NCBI RefSeq assembly: GCF_003345295.1
Contig: NZ_CP031055.1
Location: 620,001 to 684,000, forward strand
From: Vibrio splendidus
GTDB lineage: Bacteria; Pseudomonadota; Gammaproteobacteria; Enterobacterales; Vibrionaceae
Direction: 5' to 3'
Length of the DNA stretch: 64,000 nt
The notes under the pieces were generated by a model. The model worked only from the letters and a program-made list of their open reading frames with translations, had not been told where the DNA came from and ran no database searches. Positions 33,866-43,936 of the stretch are shown here, piece by piece. The position numbers and the translations under genes are program-made. Every line of letters starts with the position of its first letter. The first letter of the stretch is position 1.

Positions 33866-35931
33866 ACTAGCTCTCCTTGATGATTCACTGCACTGCCTTG
33901 AGACACACCACGTAATTGCTTAGTGGTGATCTGTTGTTTTAGCCCTTGGATAAGAGGCTCGACAGACAATGGGATTTGATGAGTAATGAGCTGACCAATG
34001 CATTTGATGAGCGTGACAACATCGTCACCGCCTTTGGCATTGGAAGCGATTGTGCAGTACTGGTCGGCTACGTCGTCGCTACGATTGATCTTGTCGATCA
34101 ATGTGCTGGTTTGACGATCGGCACCCACTTCAACGAACAGGCGCGCACCTTGCTGACGTGCACTCTGGATCAACGCGGTGAAATCCAGCGTCGAACAGAA
34201 AGTGTCGGCAATCGAAAGGGCGATGCTATCGCTGTCGATATTGATTGGTGCGCCAGTCGGTAGACCTGCTGCGCTGATAAAGCGGATATGCTTTGGCAAT
34301 TCGTCGAACAGTGGTTGCGTGTAAAATTCACGCACTTGGCTATGTTGGCTCAATGCTGGTGTGGTGTGCATTGCGGTAACACGATTCGCGGCAATGCCAC
34401 GTTTACCCAGTTTCTTGAGTAGTGCACGACATGTGCTTTCACAACCTGCCAGTACGCAGGTGTCACCTTGGATGATAGCGAGATAAGCACGTGGAAACTC
34501 TGGCAACAGAGCCTCAATCGCTTGCGCATCACTGCGAACTACAAAGCTATTCCATTGGATGCTTTCGTCGCCGTTCAGCTGCCAATCTTGACGCACGGCG
34601 GTGAGCTCACCAGAAATAGCCGTGGTGAAGATAGGGCTAGTTTGAGTCATCTCAATCAACGCATGTGGGTTTTTCCAAACATTCAAGCTGGCCCACATGG
34701 AAGCTTCACCCTTGGAGTAACCCAAAGCGAAGTCTGGCTGCACTTTGAATTCATCACACAGCAGTTGTGTTAACAGATAACTACTGCCCACACCTGCAAT
34801 TGCCAGTTCACTGAGCGACATTTCTTGCGCGTCTTCAGCATAGGTTTTGTCAGCCTGCAGCATCTCTTTCAAGTTACCCTCACGTTCTAAACGAGCAAAT
34901 AACTGTGGGAAATGGTGGTGAAATTCACGCAACATACCGGGATAAACCGTGCCAACACCAGGGTAAACAAATGCAACACCACCTTTGCTTTGATGCATCG
35001 GTGAGAAACAACTGCCTGCTGGCGTTTTGTAGTGGCTATTGTCAGCCATTACTTTTGGCAACGCATTTTCTACCGCTGTGATCTCTTGTATTGCAGCATC
35101 AATTGAAGCTGCCTGAATCACGATGTTCGCGCCACGGCCAGCATTGTGCTGAACGCTTTGGAAGTGACTTAGGTTTGAATGCATCAAAGTGGCGATAGCA
35201 AGTTCGCTGTCCGATGAATCACTAACGCATTTAAGCTCTGCTCTTAACGAGGCTAGCTGAGAAACCAATCCAGCTTGGTCATTGCTAGAAACCACAAACA
35301 TCAAACGCTCGCTCGATAGCAAGGGCTTTGGTTCTTGCAAACCGGTCGCTTGAGTCAATATCAGGCTGGTGGCTTTTTGGCTATCGTCACTGAAAGTTAA
35401 CGCAGCAACACGTGCTTTGTTCGGCTCAGTGAACCAATAATTGTTAGGTAATGAATGGCTCGGTAATGAATCGCTCGGCAATGAACGGCTCGATATTGCA
35501 TTCACCATATTCAACAACTCATTAAACTGCTGCGAAGCAGATAGGGCAGAGTATTGCTGTTGATGGTTTAAGTCTGAAGCGGGGCGGCGTGACATCTCTA
35601 GAGCAAGCTGAACGCTATCTCCATTATCTAGATCGAGAGTTTCGGCAAAGCCCGCTAAATTCGCGTGTGGGTGAATCTTATTCTGAGCAGCATTCAGCGC
35701 ACTTAACATCAACAATGATGGTGAGTGAGAATCCAAACAGAGTTTAACAGCAGTGCCTTGATTTACAGTCTCAATCGCACGGCTAAGTGCTTGATTAAAA
35801 TCGCCATCAACCACAACAGTTATCATGTCTGGGAACGAGGGGAATAAGTCGGCAGAAAGCTCAGCCGCGTTTGCTGGCTGAGCTAAAAGAGCGATGCGCA
35901 ATGGCATCGCTTTATTAGAAGGAACAGTCAC
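33862..35931 (-). CDS. pfaB: PUFA synthase subunit PfaB (acyltransferase)
   Basis: A 689-residue protein with a variable N-terminal half and an acyltransferase domain in the C-terminal half. The AT nucleophile is S406 in FALGYSKGEASMWAS (GxSxG), followed by catalytic-histidine region MHTTPALSQHS. PfaB has been reported in other bacteria to influence whether EPA or DHA accumulates, so it is the gene to compare when predicting the product. The start is GTG, overlapping the pfaA stop by one base (TAGTG); the end overlaps pfaC by 4 nt. A short in-frame slippage repeat encoding SLPSDSLPSHSLP lies near residue 150 (plus-strand 35450-35490), a length-variable linker. Confidence 0.95.
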   Translation of the reverse strand: MTVPSNKAMPLRIALLAQPANAAELSADLFPSFPDMITVVVDGDFNQALSRAIETVNQGTAVKLCLDSHSPSLLMLSALNAAQNKIHPHANLAGFAETLDLDNGDSVQLALEMSRRPASDLNHQQQYSALSASQQFNELLNMVNAISSRSLPSDSLPSHSLPNNYWFTEPNKARVAALTFSDDSQKATSLILTQATGLQEPKPLLSSERLMFVVSSNDQAGLVSQLASLRAELKCVSDSSDSELAIATLMHSNLSHFQSVQHNAGRGANIVIQAASIDAAIQEITAVENALPKVMADNSHYKTPAGSCFSPMHQSKGGVAFVYPGVGTVYPGMLREFHHHFPQLFARLEREGNLKEMLQADKTYAEDAQEMSLSELAIAGVGSSYLLTQLLCDEFKVQPDFALGYSKGEASMWASLNVWKNPHALIEMTQTSPIFTTAISGELTAVRQDWQLNGDESIQWNSFVVRSDAQAIEALLPEFPRAYLAIIQGDTCVLAGCESTCRALLKKLGKRGIAANRVTAMHTTPALSQHSQVREFYTQPLFDELPKHIRFISAAGLPTGAPINIDSDSIALSIADTFCSTLDFTALIQSARQQGARLFVEVGADRQTSTLIDKINRSDDVADQYCTIASNAKGGDDVVTLIKCIGQLITHQIPLSVEPLIQGLKQQITTKQLRGVSQGSAVNHQGELV

Positions 35932-38900
35932 TATGACAATTGCTCCTTTTCTGGGTTCTTAGTCGCCTCTTTCTTCGATACTGCTGAGCTAGACTTCGGC
36001 AAAAATGCGTCGTTTAAGCTCTTGCTGATGGTGACTTTTGCACCTTTCATTACTGCGCTTAAACGACCATCTTGGTGGTAAAGCGAGATATCAGCTTGCA
36101 GCGAACGAGCCGTGCTTTTTATCACGCTCAGCTCTAGCCAACCTTGGCCACCATTGTGCATCGGTGCGTAACAAATAAACTCACCGATTGCAGACGGTAG
36201 GCTTGCCGCGCCGTATTTCAATCGAGCCCATACCAGCATTGCTTGCAACAGATAATCTTCAGCAAATGGCTGGCTATCACCAAAGCCTTGCTTAGGAATA
36301 AATGATCCGCAGTCGCTGTTTTCAATCTGAGGCAACTGGCATTGAGCCAATAAGCCTAAGTCGTCAAAGCGTTCGACTGAGGTAATACCTTGCAATCTTG
36401 GTCCATGAAACAGAGTACCGTCACTGTATAGAGCTTGTGCCGTTGTTACAGGTGCTGAAGTGTTGGCCTCAAAGCGTTTTACTGACGCTTGTTGAACATC
36501 TTCAGACACTTGCACAGAGGCAACTTGCAACTGAGCTTGATACTGTGGTCGCCCTTGGCAACTGATCACCGCTTTTAGCTGATCTTTTGATTTAGCATCA
36601 GAAGAAAGAACCAGATTCAGTTCTTGCACTTCATCAGTATCAAAAATCACACCCTTAAGCAGTTTGTAGTTGTGAACGCTAACGTTCACCCCTAACAGTT
36701 GCTCTGCCACTTCACGCATCCATTGGATGGCACACACTGTCGGTAACACTGGGTTACCAGCAATGCAGTGATCTTGAATGAAAGGCAATGCCTTTGGATC
36801 AAGATGACGTGTCACAGTGATGCTTGTATTCAGCGGACTCTTTGCAAGATGCACAGACTCCGCATTAAGCTTTTTTACAGCAGCTTCCTTGTTGTCAGAA
36901 CCTTGCATGCTCGTACCAACCAGCAATTGAATGCCAGTTTCGTTCAGTAGTTGAGAGCTAAACAGCTCTGCACCTGCTTGAAGAGGAATTACGTACACAC
37001 CACGTTCTGTGAACATACGTTTCAGTGCTGCGTTGACCATGCCACCGTCCCACGGTCCCCAATTGAAGCTCATCACTTTCGCTTGAGGGTTACGAGCAGA
37101 TAGTTGTAGAGCCGCTTTGTTTAGGATCTCGTTAGACATCGAGTAATCACTTTGGCCAGTGTTTCCATAGAAACCCGCCGCCGAAGAGAACATCGCAATC
37201 AGTTTTAGCTTGCTGCTATCAAGACCACTAAGAACCGCTTCTAGTCCGCCCACTTTCGTGCCGTAAACCATGTTCAGTTCATCAAGCGTTTTATCTTGAA
37301 TGTGTTTGTCAGCCAGTACGCCTGCACCGTGGATAAGACCCGTGATGCCTTCGAAATTCGCCAGTGTTTTCGCTACTGACTCATGGTTCGACACATCTAG
37401 ACTTAGGTATTCAGCGCTCGCGCCAATCTCGTTGAAAGCGGCAAGTGCTGCGTTGATTTCAAGGCTGCTCAATACAGGCTTTAGCAAGGAATCAACTTTC
37501 TTCGGCGTTGGTTTGTCACCTGTTGCTTGTAGGTGTGCGATAGCCGCTGGTTTTAGCTCTTTCTCTTGCTTGCCTTGTGCCCACTGAGGTAGCTCAGCTG
37601 AAGTAATATGCTTACTACGACCTGCAAGAATGAAATGAGATTTACATTGCTTAGCAAGCGTCAGTGCACATTCAAACGTCACGCCTTTAGCGCCACCCGT
37701 AACCAGAACTTTGTCGCTCTTGGTGAGTTGAGCGCCTGTGTTTTTAGTTTGTGCAGCACCTGGTGTTGCAGCAATCAATGTTGCACGACCAGATTCACCG
37801 TTTTCCGCATGGCTAAGGCCGATTTCAACCGTGTTGGTGTCGATATCGAATAGTTCACCTGTGATAGCTTCAGCTAGGTGACGAGCATCAATAGAAGCGT
37901 CAGCATCCAATGCACGGCAGAATACGTTTGACCATTCATGGCTCAGTGTCTTAGTGAGACCAGATAGAGCCGCTTGGTTAAGTTCTGCATTCGCTAGTTG
38001 CTTAGCGTCCAGGTAACCAAAGCCACCATCGATACGGCTTAGTGTGAAGAACACGCTGCGACCAGAAATCGCATTCAGTTGGCCATTTAGGTGCTTCGCG
38101 AATAAGAACGCTGTCGTCAGTGAAGCTTTTGAGTCTGCATTCAAGTTAACCGCTTGCTCGTTGCTTTGTTTTGCATCAACGATAGCTTGTAGGTGAATGA
38201 AGCCAGCAATCAGTTTGTTCGACGTTTTAAGGTCTGCTTCGATGTCTTTAATAACCGAAGTCACACCAGTATCATCAACGCTGTTGAGTGTGTAGCTTGC
38301 GATTTCACTGTTTAAAGGTGACGCGGCAGAAAGAGCACTACGCACTACAGCAACTTGAATGCCGTTAGCGGTCAACTTTTCTGCTAGAACACCGGCGTTG
38401 TGACCATCATCTGTGATCACGACACAAGCGTCTTTTGAGAAACAATCGACGAGTTTATCTGCCGCTGGTAGCTTTTTTAGCGCCACCTCATTGTGTGGAG
38501 GAAGTTCCGCTGTCGCTGTTTCTGCGATAGGCGTTACTGATTCAGCTTTTGGAGTCGCTACGGGTGCAGCAGCGGATAGCTTGCTTTGCATGTAAGTAAC
38601 GATTTCACCAAGCGTACGACACTCAGCTAGGTCTTCAGGGTTTAGTTCTGGCAGCGTTGGTAGCTGGTCTTGAACCGTACCTAGAATCTCAACGCGTTTA
38701 ATCGAATCGATACCAAGGTCTGCTTCCATGTCCATCGCTAGGTCGAGCATTTCTGCTGGGTAGCCAGTTTTATCGGCAACTACTTCCATCATTGTTGATT
38801 GAACGTGAGCAGGGTTTAGGTCGTTGCTTACGCTTTCTGCAGCGGTTGCAGTTGCTTCTGGAGCAGGTGCAGCATTAGCGCCTAGCTTGCTGTTCATGCC

Positions 38901-41900
38901 TTTAGTATTCATGTAAGCAACGATTTCACCCAGAGTACGACACTCAGCTAGGTCCTCAGGGTTCAGCTCTGGCAATGTTGGTAGCTGGTCTTGAACCGTA
39001 CCAAGGATCTCAACACGTTTGATTGAGTCGATGCCAAGGTCTGCTTCCATGTCCATTGCTAGGTCGAGCATTTCTGTTGGGTAGCCTGTTTTATCAGCCA
39101 CTACGCTCAGCATTGTGCCTTGAACTTGCTCTGCGTTTAAACCGTTTGATACTGCTTGTACTGGTGCAGATGCTTGAGCAGCTACTGGAGCAGAAGCCGG
39201 AAGCTTGCTGTTCATGTAGTCAACAATTTCACCTAGAGTGCGACACTCAGCGAGATCTTCAGGGTTTAGCTCTGGAAGAGTCGGTAATTCGTCTTGTACC
39301 GTACCTAGGATTTCAACACGCTTGATTGAGTCGATACCAAGGTCAGCTTCCATATCCATTGCGAGGTCTAGCATTTCAGTCGGGTAGCCCGTCTTCTCTG
39401 CGACCACTTCTAACATGGTTTTTTGAACGACAGCCGCATCTAAACCGCTAGCTGCTTGAACTGAAGTTGCTGCAGTTTGAGCGACTACAGGTGCCGAAGC
39501 CGGAAGCTTGCTGTTCATGTAGTTAACGATTTCGCCAAGAGTACGACACTCAGCTAAGTCTTCAGGGTTTAGCTCTGGAAGAGTAGGCAGTTCATCTTGA
39601 ACCGTACCAAGAATCTCAACACGTTTAATTGAGTCGATACCAAGGTCTGCTTCCATATCCATTTCTAGATCAAGCATTTCCGTTGGGTAACCGGTTTTCT
39701 CAGCAACCACTTCTAGCATGGTTTGTTGAACGACTTTCGCATCAAGACCGTTAGCGGCTTGAACAGGAGCAGCTGCGCTTGGCTGTGCTGCCACAGGCGC
39801 TGATGCTGGCATCTTGCTGTTCATGTAAGTAACGATTTCACCAAGAGTACGACACTCAGCTAGATCTTCAGGGTTCAGCTCAGGTAGGTTTGGCATCTCG
39901 TCTTGAACGGTACCAAGGATCTCTACGCGCTTGATTGAGTCGATACCAAGGTCTGCTTCCATGTCCATTTCTAGATCAAGCATTTCCGTTGGGTAACCCG
40001 TTTTCTCAGCGACCACTTCTAGCATCACTTTTTCAGCATCGGCTGATTGTACTGCTACTGGTGCAGCCACGGGAGCCGGTTGCGCTTTAACTGGAACAGG
40101 TTGAGCTGCAACAGGCACTGCCGCTTGAGCCGCTACTTGTGGTGCAGGAACGGCTTTCTGGACTGGAGCTTGCTGAACTGTTGTATTTTGAACTGGCGCA
40201 GCTTGTACAGGAGCAGCTTGTACTTGAGCTACAGGCTGTTGAACGATAGCTGTTGGAGTAGCTTGAATTACTGGCTGAGCATTTACTGGCGCAACGAAGG
40301 TTGGTTGTGCCGTTTGTACTGAACCTTGCGTCAGCATATTAAGTGCAGAGCTGTTGCTGTGTGCTTGCATCTCGAGGTAATGAGCGTGAGCTTTTAGCGT
40401 TTCAGCTTGGTGCTGGTGGAACATTTCCATAGAACGCTGTAGGTTCTCAGGAATTGCTACGCCTGCTGTTGCCATTTTCGCTTGCTCAGACATTAAGGTG
40501 TTGAATGTGTCACCATATTGCTGAGGAATCGCCAAGAATTGTTGATGTACTTCTGCTGCTTGTTGTTGAGCATTGAAGAACGACTGCAGTGAGGATTCAT
40601 CAACCGTTACGTTAGACGGGGCTGTTTGAACCACTTGAGGCTGCTGAGCTGTTGTTGCTACTTGTGCGCTTGGTGCTGGAGCAGCTGACTGTTGTACATT
40701 TGAAGCTTGAGGAGCAGCCACAGGTACTTCAACGATTTCTGTTTTAATCACTTCTTTTTCCACGATTTTCTCGACTTCAACTTTCACTTCAACAATCTCA
40801 GTCTTTTCGGTGACGTTGCCCGAAGCCAATGATTGATCCATTTTCTTACGAGTAGCAGGGCTGATGTAGTTGGTTGCATTCAGCTTGATGTTCATTGGTG
40901 ATGCCTTTGCAGGTTCAGCAATGTCAGCTTGGTAAGGGTCAATGTTGTCTAATGAAACACCTGCCACGCACAGTTGAACTGCAGCTAAACGAAGCTGTTG
41001 GTCACTGTCGCCTTTAGGGCTTGGGTTGATGCTGATTGCGTAAAGCTCTTCGTTCTTATCAGCCAATGTTTTCTCAACCAGCTTTTGAAGAATGTTTTTA
41101 GGACCGAACTCAACGAATACGCGCGCGCCTGCTTCATACATCGCTTCAATTTGCTCACTGAAACGAACCGATTGCAGCATGTGTTGCTTGAATGCTTTCT
41201 TGATCGCTTTCGCGTCTTTGCTGTGCAGTTTGCCCGTTGCGTTTGAGTAAAGCGGCAGCGTTGGAGCGCTAAATGAAGCTTTGTCAATTGCAGCAGCAAA
41301 TGGTTTTTGAGCGTGAGCAACAAGTGGAGTGTGGAACGCGCCAGATACAGGCAGAGCGATTGCTTTGAAGCCTTGTTCTGTCAGCGTTTGTGCTGCTTGT
41401 TGAACCGTCGCAGTTGGACCTGCAATAACCAGTTGAGTCGGGGCGTTGTAGTTGGCAATGCTCACGCCTTCGAATTGACTGATGCAGCTTTCAACGGCTG
41501 GAAGCTTGTCTGCGTCTAGGATGACCGCAAACATAGTACCGCTGTCGCCTTGTTCAGGTGTCGCAGCCATAGCATCGCCACGAGCGAAAGCTAGCTGGTA
41601 GTAATCGTCCTGCGAGATAACACCCGATGCGCATAGTGCACTTAGCTCACCAAAGCTGTGGCCTGCGACCATGTCAGCTTTGAAGCCAGCTTGAGTCATG
41701 ATGTCGAACTGGCCCATAGACACAGTACCAATCGCACTTTGAGCATTGGCCGTGTTGGTTAACACCGCTTCTTGAGCTTTGGTTGCTTCTGGTGTGAAGG
41801 TTGGAATTGGGAACAGAATTTGCGACAGAGCCGTTTTCTTGTGTTGACCAAATACCTGATCCGCTTGAGCAAGCTGTTGGCGCATTTCAGGGTAATGACA

Positions 41901-43745
41901 AGCAAGCTCGCGACCCATGTTGAGGTATTGCGAACCTTGACCTGCAAATAGCGCTGCTACTTTACCTGCACCGTTTTCAGCAATCAGTGCCGACTCGCGA
42001 TAGCTAGTGCCGTTTGGCATCTGCCAATGTGCTTTGGTTTGGCTCTCAAGCATAGAAACCGCTTGAGTCAGTTGCGCTTGAAGGTCTGCTTGGTCAGTCA
42101 CGACTAAACCAAGACGAGCGTGCTTAGCGTTAACTTCATGCAAGCCATGTTGCTCAGCAAGCGCTTCTAATTTGAACGCAGCATCGGCAGCTTGAGTTGA
42201 AATCTGCTTGAGCTCATTGATCAGTGCTTGACGAGATTCTGCGCTGAACAGCAGAGTTTGCGGTACTTGGCGCTGACGGTATTTATCACCGCGAGCGTGC
42301 TCAGGTGTGTACTCTTCCAATACAACGTGGAAGTTAGTGCCACCAAAACCGAATGAGCTGATACCTGCACGGCGTGGTGTGCCGTCGACACGTTTCATCC
42401 AAGGACGTGTTTGTGTGTTTAGGTAGAACGGTGAGTTTTCGATATCCAACTTAGGATTCGGAGCCGATACGTTGATCGTTGGCGGCAGTACTTTGTGGTG
42501 CAGTGCTAATGCAGCTTTGATTAAACCTGCAGTACCCGCGGTTGATTTAGTGTGACCAATTTGAGATTTCACAGAGCCTAACGCAATGTGTTGCTTCTCG
42601 TCATTGTTCTCACTGAATACCGAGTTTAAGCCACCAAATTCAGCCACATCGCCCGCTGCAGTACCTGTACCGTGCGCTTCTAAAAGGCCAAGTGTGTGCG
42701 GTGCGAAACCAGCATCATCGTAAGCACGTTTCAGTGCTTTTGCTTGTCCTTCAGGGCGAGGTGCGTAAATACTCTTGAACTTACCATCCGAAGAAGAACC
42801 GACACCTTTTATCACGGAGTAGATTCTGTCGCCGTCGCGCTCTGCATCTTCAAGACGCTTAAGAGCAACCATGCCGATGCCTTCACCAATCATCATGCCT
42901 TTTGAGTCGATGTCGAAAGGTTGAATGGTTTCATTAGTAGTGAATGCTGGAGTTTTAGAGAAGCTCATGTACATGGTTGGTGAGTTATCAGTACACACAC
43001 CACCTGTGATCATCATTTCACTGCGGCCTTCAACCAGCTCACTTAGAGCCATACGCATTGCGGCTAGAGAGCCCGCACACGCAGCATCAACTACGCAGTT
43101 GATGCCACCAAGGTCAAAGCGGTTAGCAATACGACCTGAAATTACGTTACCCAATGAACCAGGGAATGAGTTCTCTTCCCAGTGGATGTATTGGTCTTGG
43201 AATTTTTTGATCAGCATTTCGCTGTCGTTGTCGCTGATACCACTGCTCTTGAAGACTTTTTTCAAAACAGGGTATTGCAGACGAGCATTCAGGCTTTGAG
43301 CGATCTTCTGACCACCACCAACACCGAGCGTGATACCGATCTTATCGCGATCGTAGCCTTCAGGCAGCTTGGCATCTTCAAGTACTTCTTTTGCAACGAT
43401 CAAAGAAAGCAGCTGAGAAGTGTCTGTCAGTTCTAGGATGTTTGGCGGAAGACCGAACTCCATAGGGTTGAAGTCTACTTTAGGGATGAAACCACCGCGC
43501 TTACAGTAAGACTTGTCTGGCGTAGTACGATCTGAGTCGTAGTAATCTTCTGGACGCCAGTGCGTATCTGGTACTTCAGTAATGGCATCAATTTTTTCGC
43601 TGATAAGATCCCAAAATTTATTCAGGTAACGAGAGTTCGCAAACATGCTCGCCATACCAACGATAGCGACAGGCATATCTTTAAGGCGTTTATTCAGTCG
43701 AGAATCGTCGACTGATTCCGGTGTATTTGTCTCGGGTTGGCTCAT
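35931..43745 (-). CDS. pfaA: PUFA synthase subunit PfaA (KS-MAT-5xACP-KR-DH)
   Basis: A 2604-residue polyketide-synthase-like protein. Domain order: ketosynthase (about residues 25-480, C223 in VDAACAGSLAA); malonyl-CoA acyltransferase (about 600-920, S697 in VAGHSFGELSA); an Ala/Pro/Gln/Val-rich linker; five tandem acyl carrier proteins whose LGIDSIKR phosphopantetheine serines are S1270, S1372, S1473, S1574 and S1681 (spacing 101-107); ketoreductase (about 2005-2310, VLVTGGAKGVTFECA and SSAAGFYGNTGQSDYS); and a C-terminal hotdog dehydratase-like domain (about 2330-2570) with the HxxxGxxxxP motif in DHCIAGNPVLP. The ACPs must be activated by PfaE. It is the first gene of the operon, with GGAGA before ATG. 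A 68-codon ORF ends in a TAATG overlap with this start. Confidence 0.96.
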   Translation of the reverse strand: MSQPETNTPESVDDSRLNKRLKDMPVAIVGMASMFANSRYLNKFWDLISEKIDAITEVPDTHWRPEDYYDSDRTTPDKSYCKRGGFIPKVDFNPMEFGLPPNILELTDTSQLLSLIVAKEVLEDAKLPEGYDRDKIGITLGVGGGQKIAQSLNARLQYPVLKKVFKSSGISDNDSEMLIKKFQDQYIHWEENSFPGSLGNVISGRIANRFDLGGINCVVDAACAGSLAAMRMALSELVEGRSEMMITGGVCTDNSPTMYMSFSKTPAFTTNETIQPFDIDSKGMMIGEGIGMVALKRLEDAERDGDRIYSVIKGVGSSSDGKFKSIYAPRPEGQAKALKRAYDDAGFAPHTLGLLEAHGTGTAAGDVAEFGGLNSVFSENNDEKQHIALGSVKSQIGHTKSTAGTAGLIKAALALHHKVLPPTINVSAPNPKLDIENSPFYLNTQTRPWMKRVDGTPRRAGISSFGFGGTNFHVVLEEYTPEHARGDKYRQRQVPQTLLFSAESRQALINELKQISTQAADAAFKLEALAEQHGLHEVNAKHARLGLVVTDQADLQAQLTQAVSMLESQTKAHWQMPNGTSYRESALIAENGAGKVAALFAGQGSQYLNMGRELACHYPEMRQQLAQADQVFGQHKKTALSQILFPIPTFTPEATKAQEAVLTNTANAQSAIGTVSMGQFDIMTQAGFKADMVAGHSFGELSALCASGVISQDDYYQLAFARGDAMAATPEQGDSGTMFAVILDADKLPAVESCISQFEGVSIANYNAPTQLVIAGPTATVQQAAQTLTEQGFKAIALPVSGAFHTPLVAHAQKPFAAAIDKASFSAPTLPLYSNATGKLHSKDAKAIKKAFKQHMLQSVRFSEQIEAMYEAGARVFVEFGPKNILQKLVEKTLADKNEELYAISINPSPKGDSDQQLRLAAVQLCVAGVSLDNIDPYQADIAEPAKASPMNIKLNATNYISPATRKKMDQSLASGNVTEKTEIVEVKVEVEKIVEKEVIKTEIVEVPVAAPQASNVQQSAAPAPSAQVATTAQQPQVVQTAPSNVTVDESSLQSFFNAQQQAAEVHQQFLAIPQQYGDTFNTLMSEQAKMATAGVAIPENLQRSMEMFHQHQAETLKAHAHYLEMQAHSNSSALNMLTQGSVQTAQPTFVAPVNAQPVIQATPTAIVQQPVAQVQAAPVQAAPVQNTTVQQAPVQKAVPAPQVAAQAAVPVAAQPVPVKAQPAPVAAPVAVQSADAEKVMLEVVAEKTGYPTEMLDLEMDMEADLGIDSIKRVEILGTVQDEMPNLPELNPEDLAECRTLGEIVTYMNSKMPASAPVAAQPSAAAPVQAANGLDAKVVQQTMLEVVAEKTGYPTEMLDLEMDMEADLGIDSIKRVEILGTVQDELPTLPELNPEDLAECRTLGEIVNYMNSKLPASAPVVAQTAATSVQAASGLDAAVVQKTMLEVVAEKTGYPTEMLDLAMDMEADLGIDSIKRVEILGTVQDELPTLPELNPEDLAECRTLGEIVDYMNSKLPASAPVAAQASAPVQAVSNGLNAEQVQGTMLSVVADKTGYPTEMLDLAMDMEADLGIDSIKRVEILGTVQDQLPTLPELNPEDLAECRTLGEIVAYMNTKGMNSKLGANAAPAPEATATAAESVSNDLNPAHVQSTMMEVVADKTGYPAEMLDLAMDMEADLGIDSIKRVEILGTVQDQLPTLPELNPEDLAECRTLGEIVTYMQSKLSAAAPVATPKAESVTPIAETATAELPPHNEVALKKLPAADKLVDCFSKDACVVITDDGHNAGVLAEKLTANGIQVAVVRSALSAASPLNSEIASYTLNSVDDTGVTSVIKDIEADLKTSNKLIAGFIHLQAIVDAKQSNEQAVNLNADSKASLTTAFLFAKHLNGQLNAISGRSVFFTLSRIDGGFGYLDAKQLANAELNQAALSGLTKTLSHEWSNVFCRALDADASIDARHLAEAITGELFDIDTNTVEIGLSHAENGESGRATLIAATPGAAQTKNTGAQLTKSDKVLVTGGAKGVTFECALTLAKQCKSHFILAGRSKHITSAELPQWAQGKQEKELKPAAIAHLQATGDKPTPKKVDSLLKPVLSSLEINAALAAFNEIGASAEYLSLDVSNHESVAKTLANFEGITGLIHGAGVLADKHIQDKTLDELNMVYGTKVGGLEAVLSGLDSSKLKLIAMFSSAAGFYGNTGQSDYSMSNEILNKAALQLSARNPQAKVMSFNWGPWDGGMVNAALKRMFTERGVYVIPLQAGAELFSSQLLNETGIQLLVGTSMQGSDNKEAAVKKLNAESVHLAKSPLNTSITVTRHLDPKALPFIQDHCIAGNPVLPTVCAIQWMREVAEQLLGVNVSVHNYKLLKGVIFDTDEVQELNLVLSSDAKSKDQLKAVISCQGRPQYQAQLQVASVQVSEDVQQASVKRFEANTSAPVTTAQALYSDGTLFHGPRLQGITSVERFDDLGLLAQCQLPQIENSDCGSFIPKQGFGDSQPFAEDYLLQAMLVWARLKYGAASLPSAIGEFICYAPMHNGGQGWLELSVIKSTARSLQADISLYHQDGRLSAVMKGAKVTISKSLNDAFLPKSSSAVSKKEATKNPEKEQLS
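38590..40040 (-). repeat. Five tandem ACP-coding repeats inside pfaA
   Basis: Five direct repeats of about 303-321 bp, each coding a near-identical ACP (EKTGYPTEMLDL...LGIDSIKRVEILGTVQD) plus an Ala/Pro-rich linker. The serine codons lie at 39936-39938, 39630-39632, 39327-39329, 39024-39026 and 38703-38705. Nucleotide similarity between units is high, so copy number could change by recombination and short-read assemblies may collapse it. Confidence 0.95.
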
Positions 43746-43936
43746 TATGAGTCTCCACTAGAAATCACAGAAAGTGATGTCGTGTTTTGAGGCTGCGCTT
43801 TTAAAGCTATAGAAAGAAAATCTGAAACAGACTTAGGGAAGCGCAGCTGAAAATTCAGGTTGCTGAGTGGCGGCAACCAGATAGAAATTAGTTTTTCGAA
43901 GTGCGTTGACTTACGAGAGTAGGGGAGGTGTTTCAT
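43745..43936 (-). CDS. Possible leader ORF stop-start coupled to pfaA
   Basis: A 63-codon reading frame (MKHLPYSRKSTHFEK...SSGDS; a 68-codon version starts at 43951) ends exactly at the pfaA start, sharing one base (TAATG), and runs through most of the proximal 5' leader. There is no convincing ribosome-binding site before either ATG, and I recognise no domain. It may be chance, or an upstream ORF whose translation feeds ribosomes to pfaA. Conservation of codon usage across related species would decide. Confidence 0.25.
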   Translation of the reverse strand: MKHLPYSRKSTHFEKLISIWLPPLSNLNFQLRFPKSVSDFLSIALKAQPQNTTSLSVISSGDS

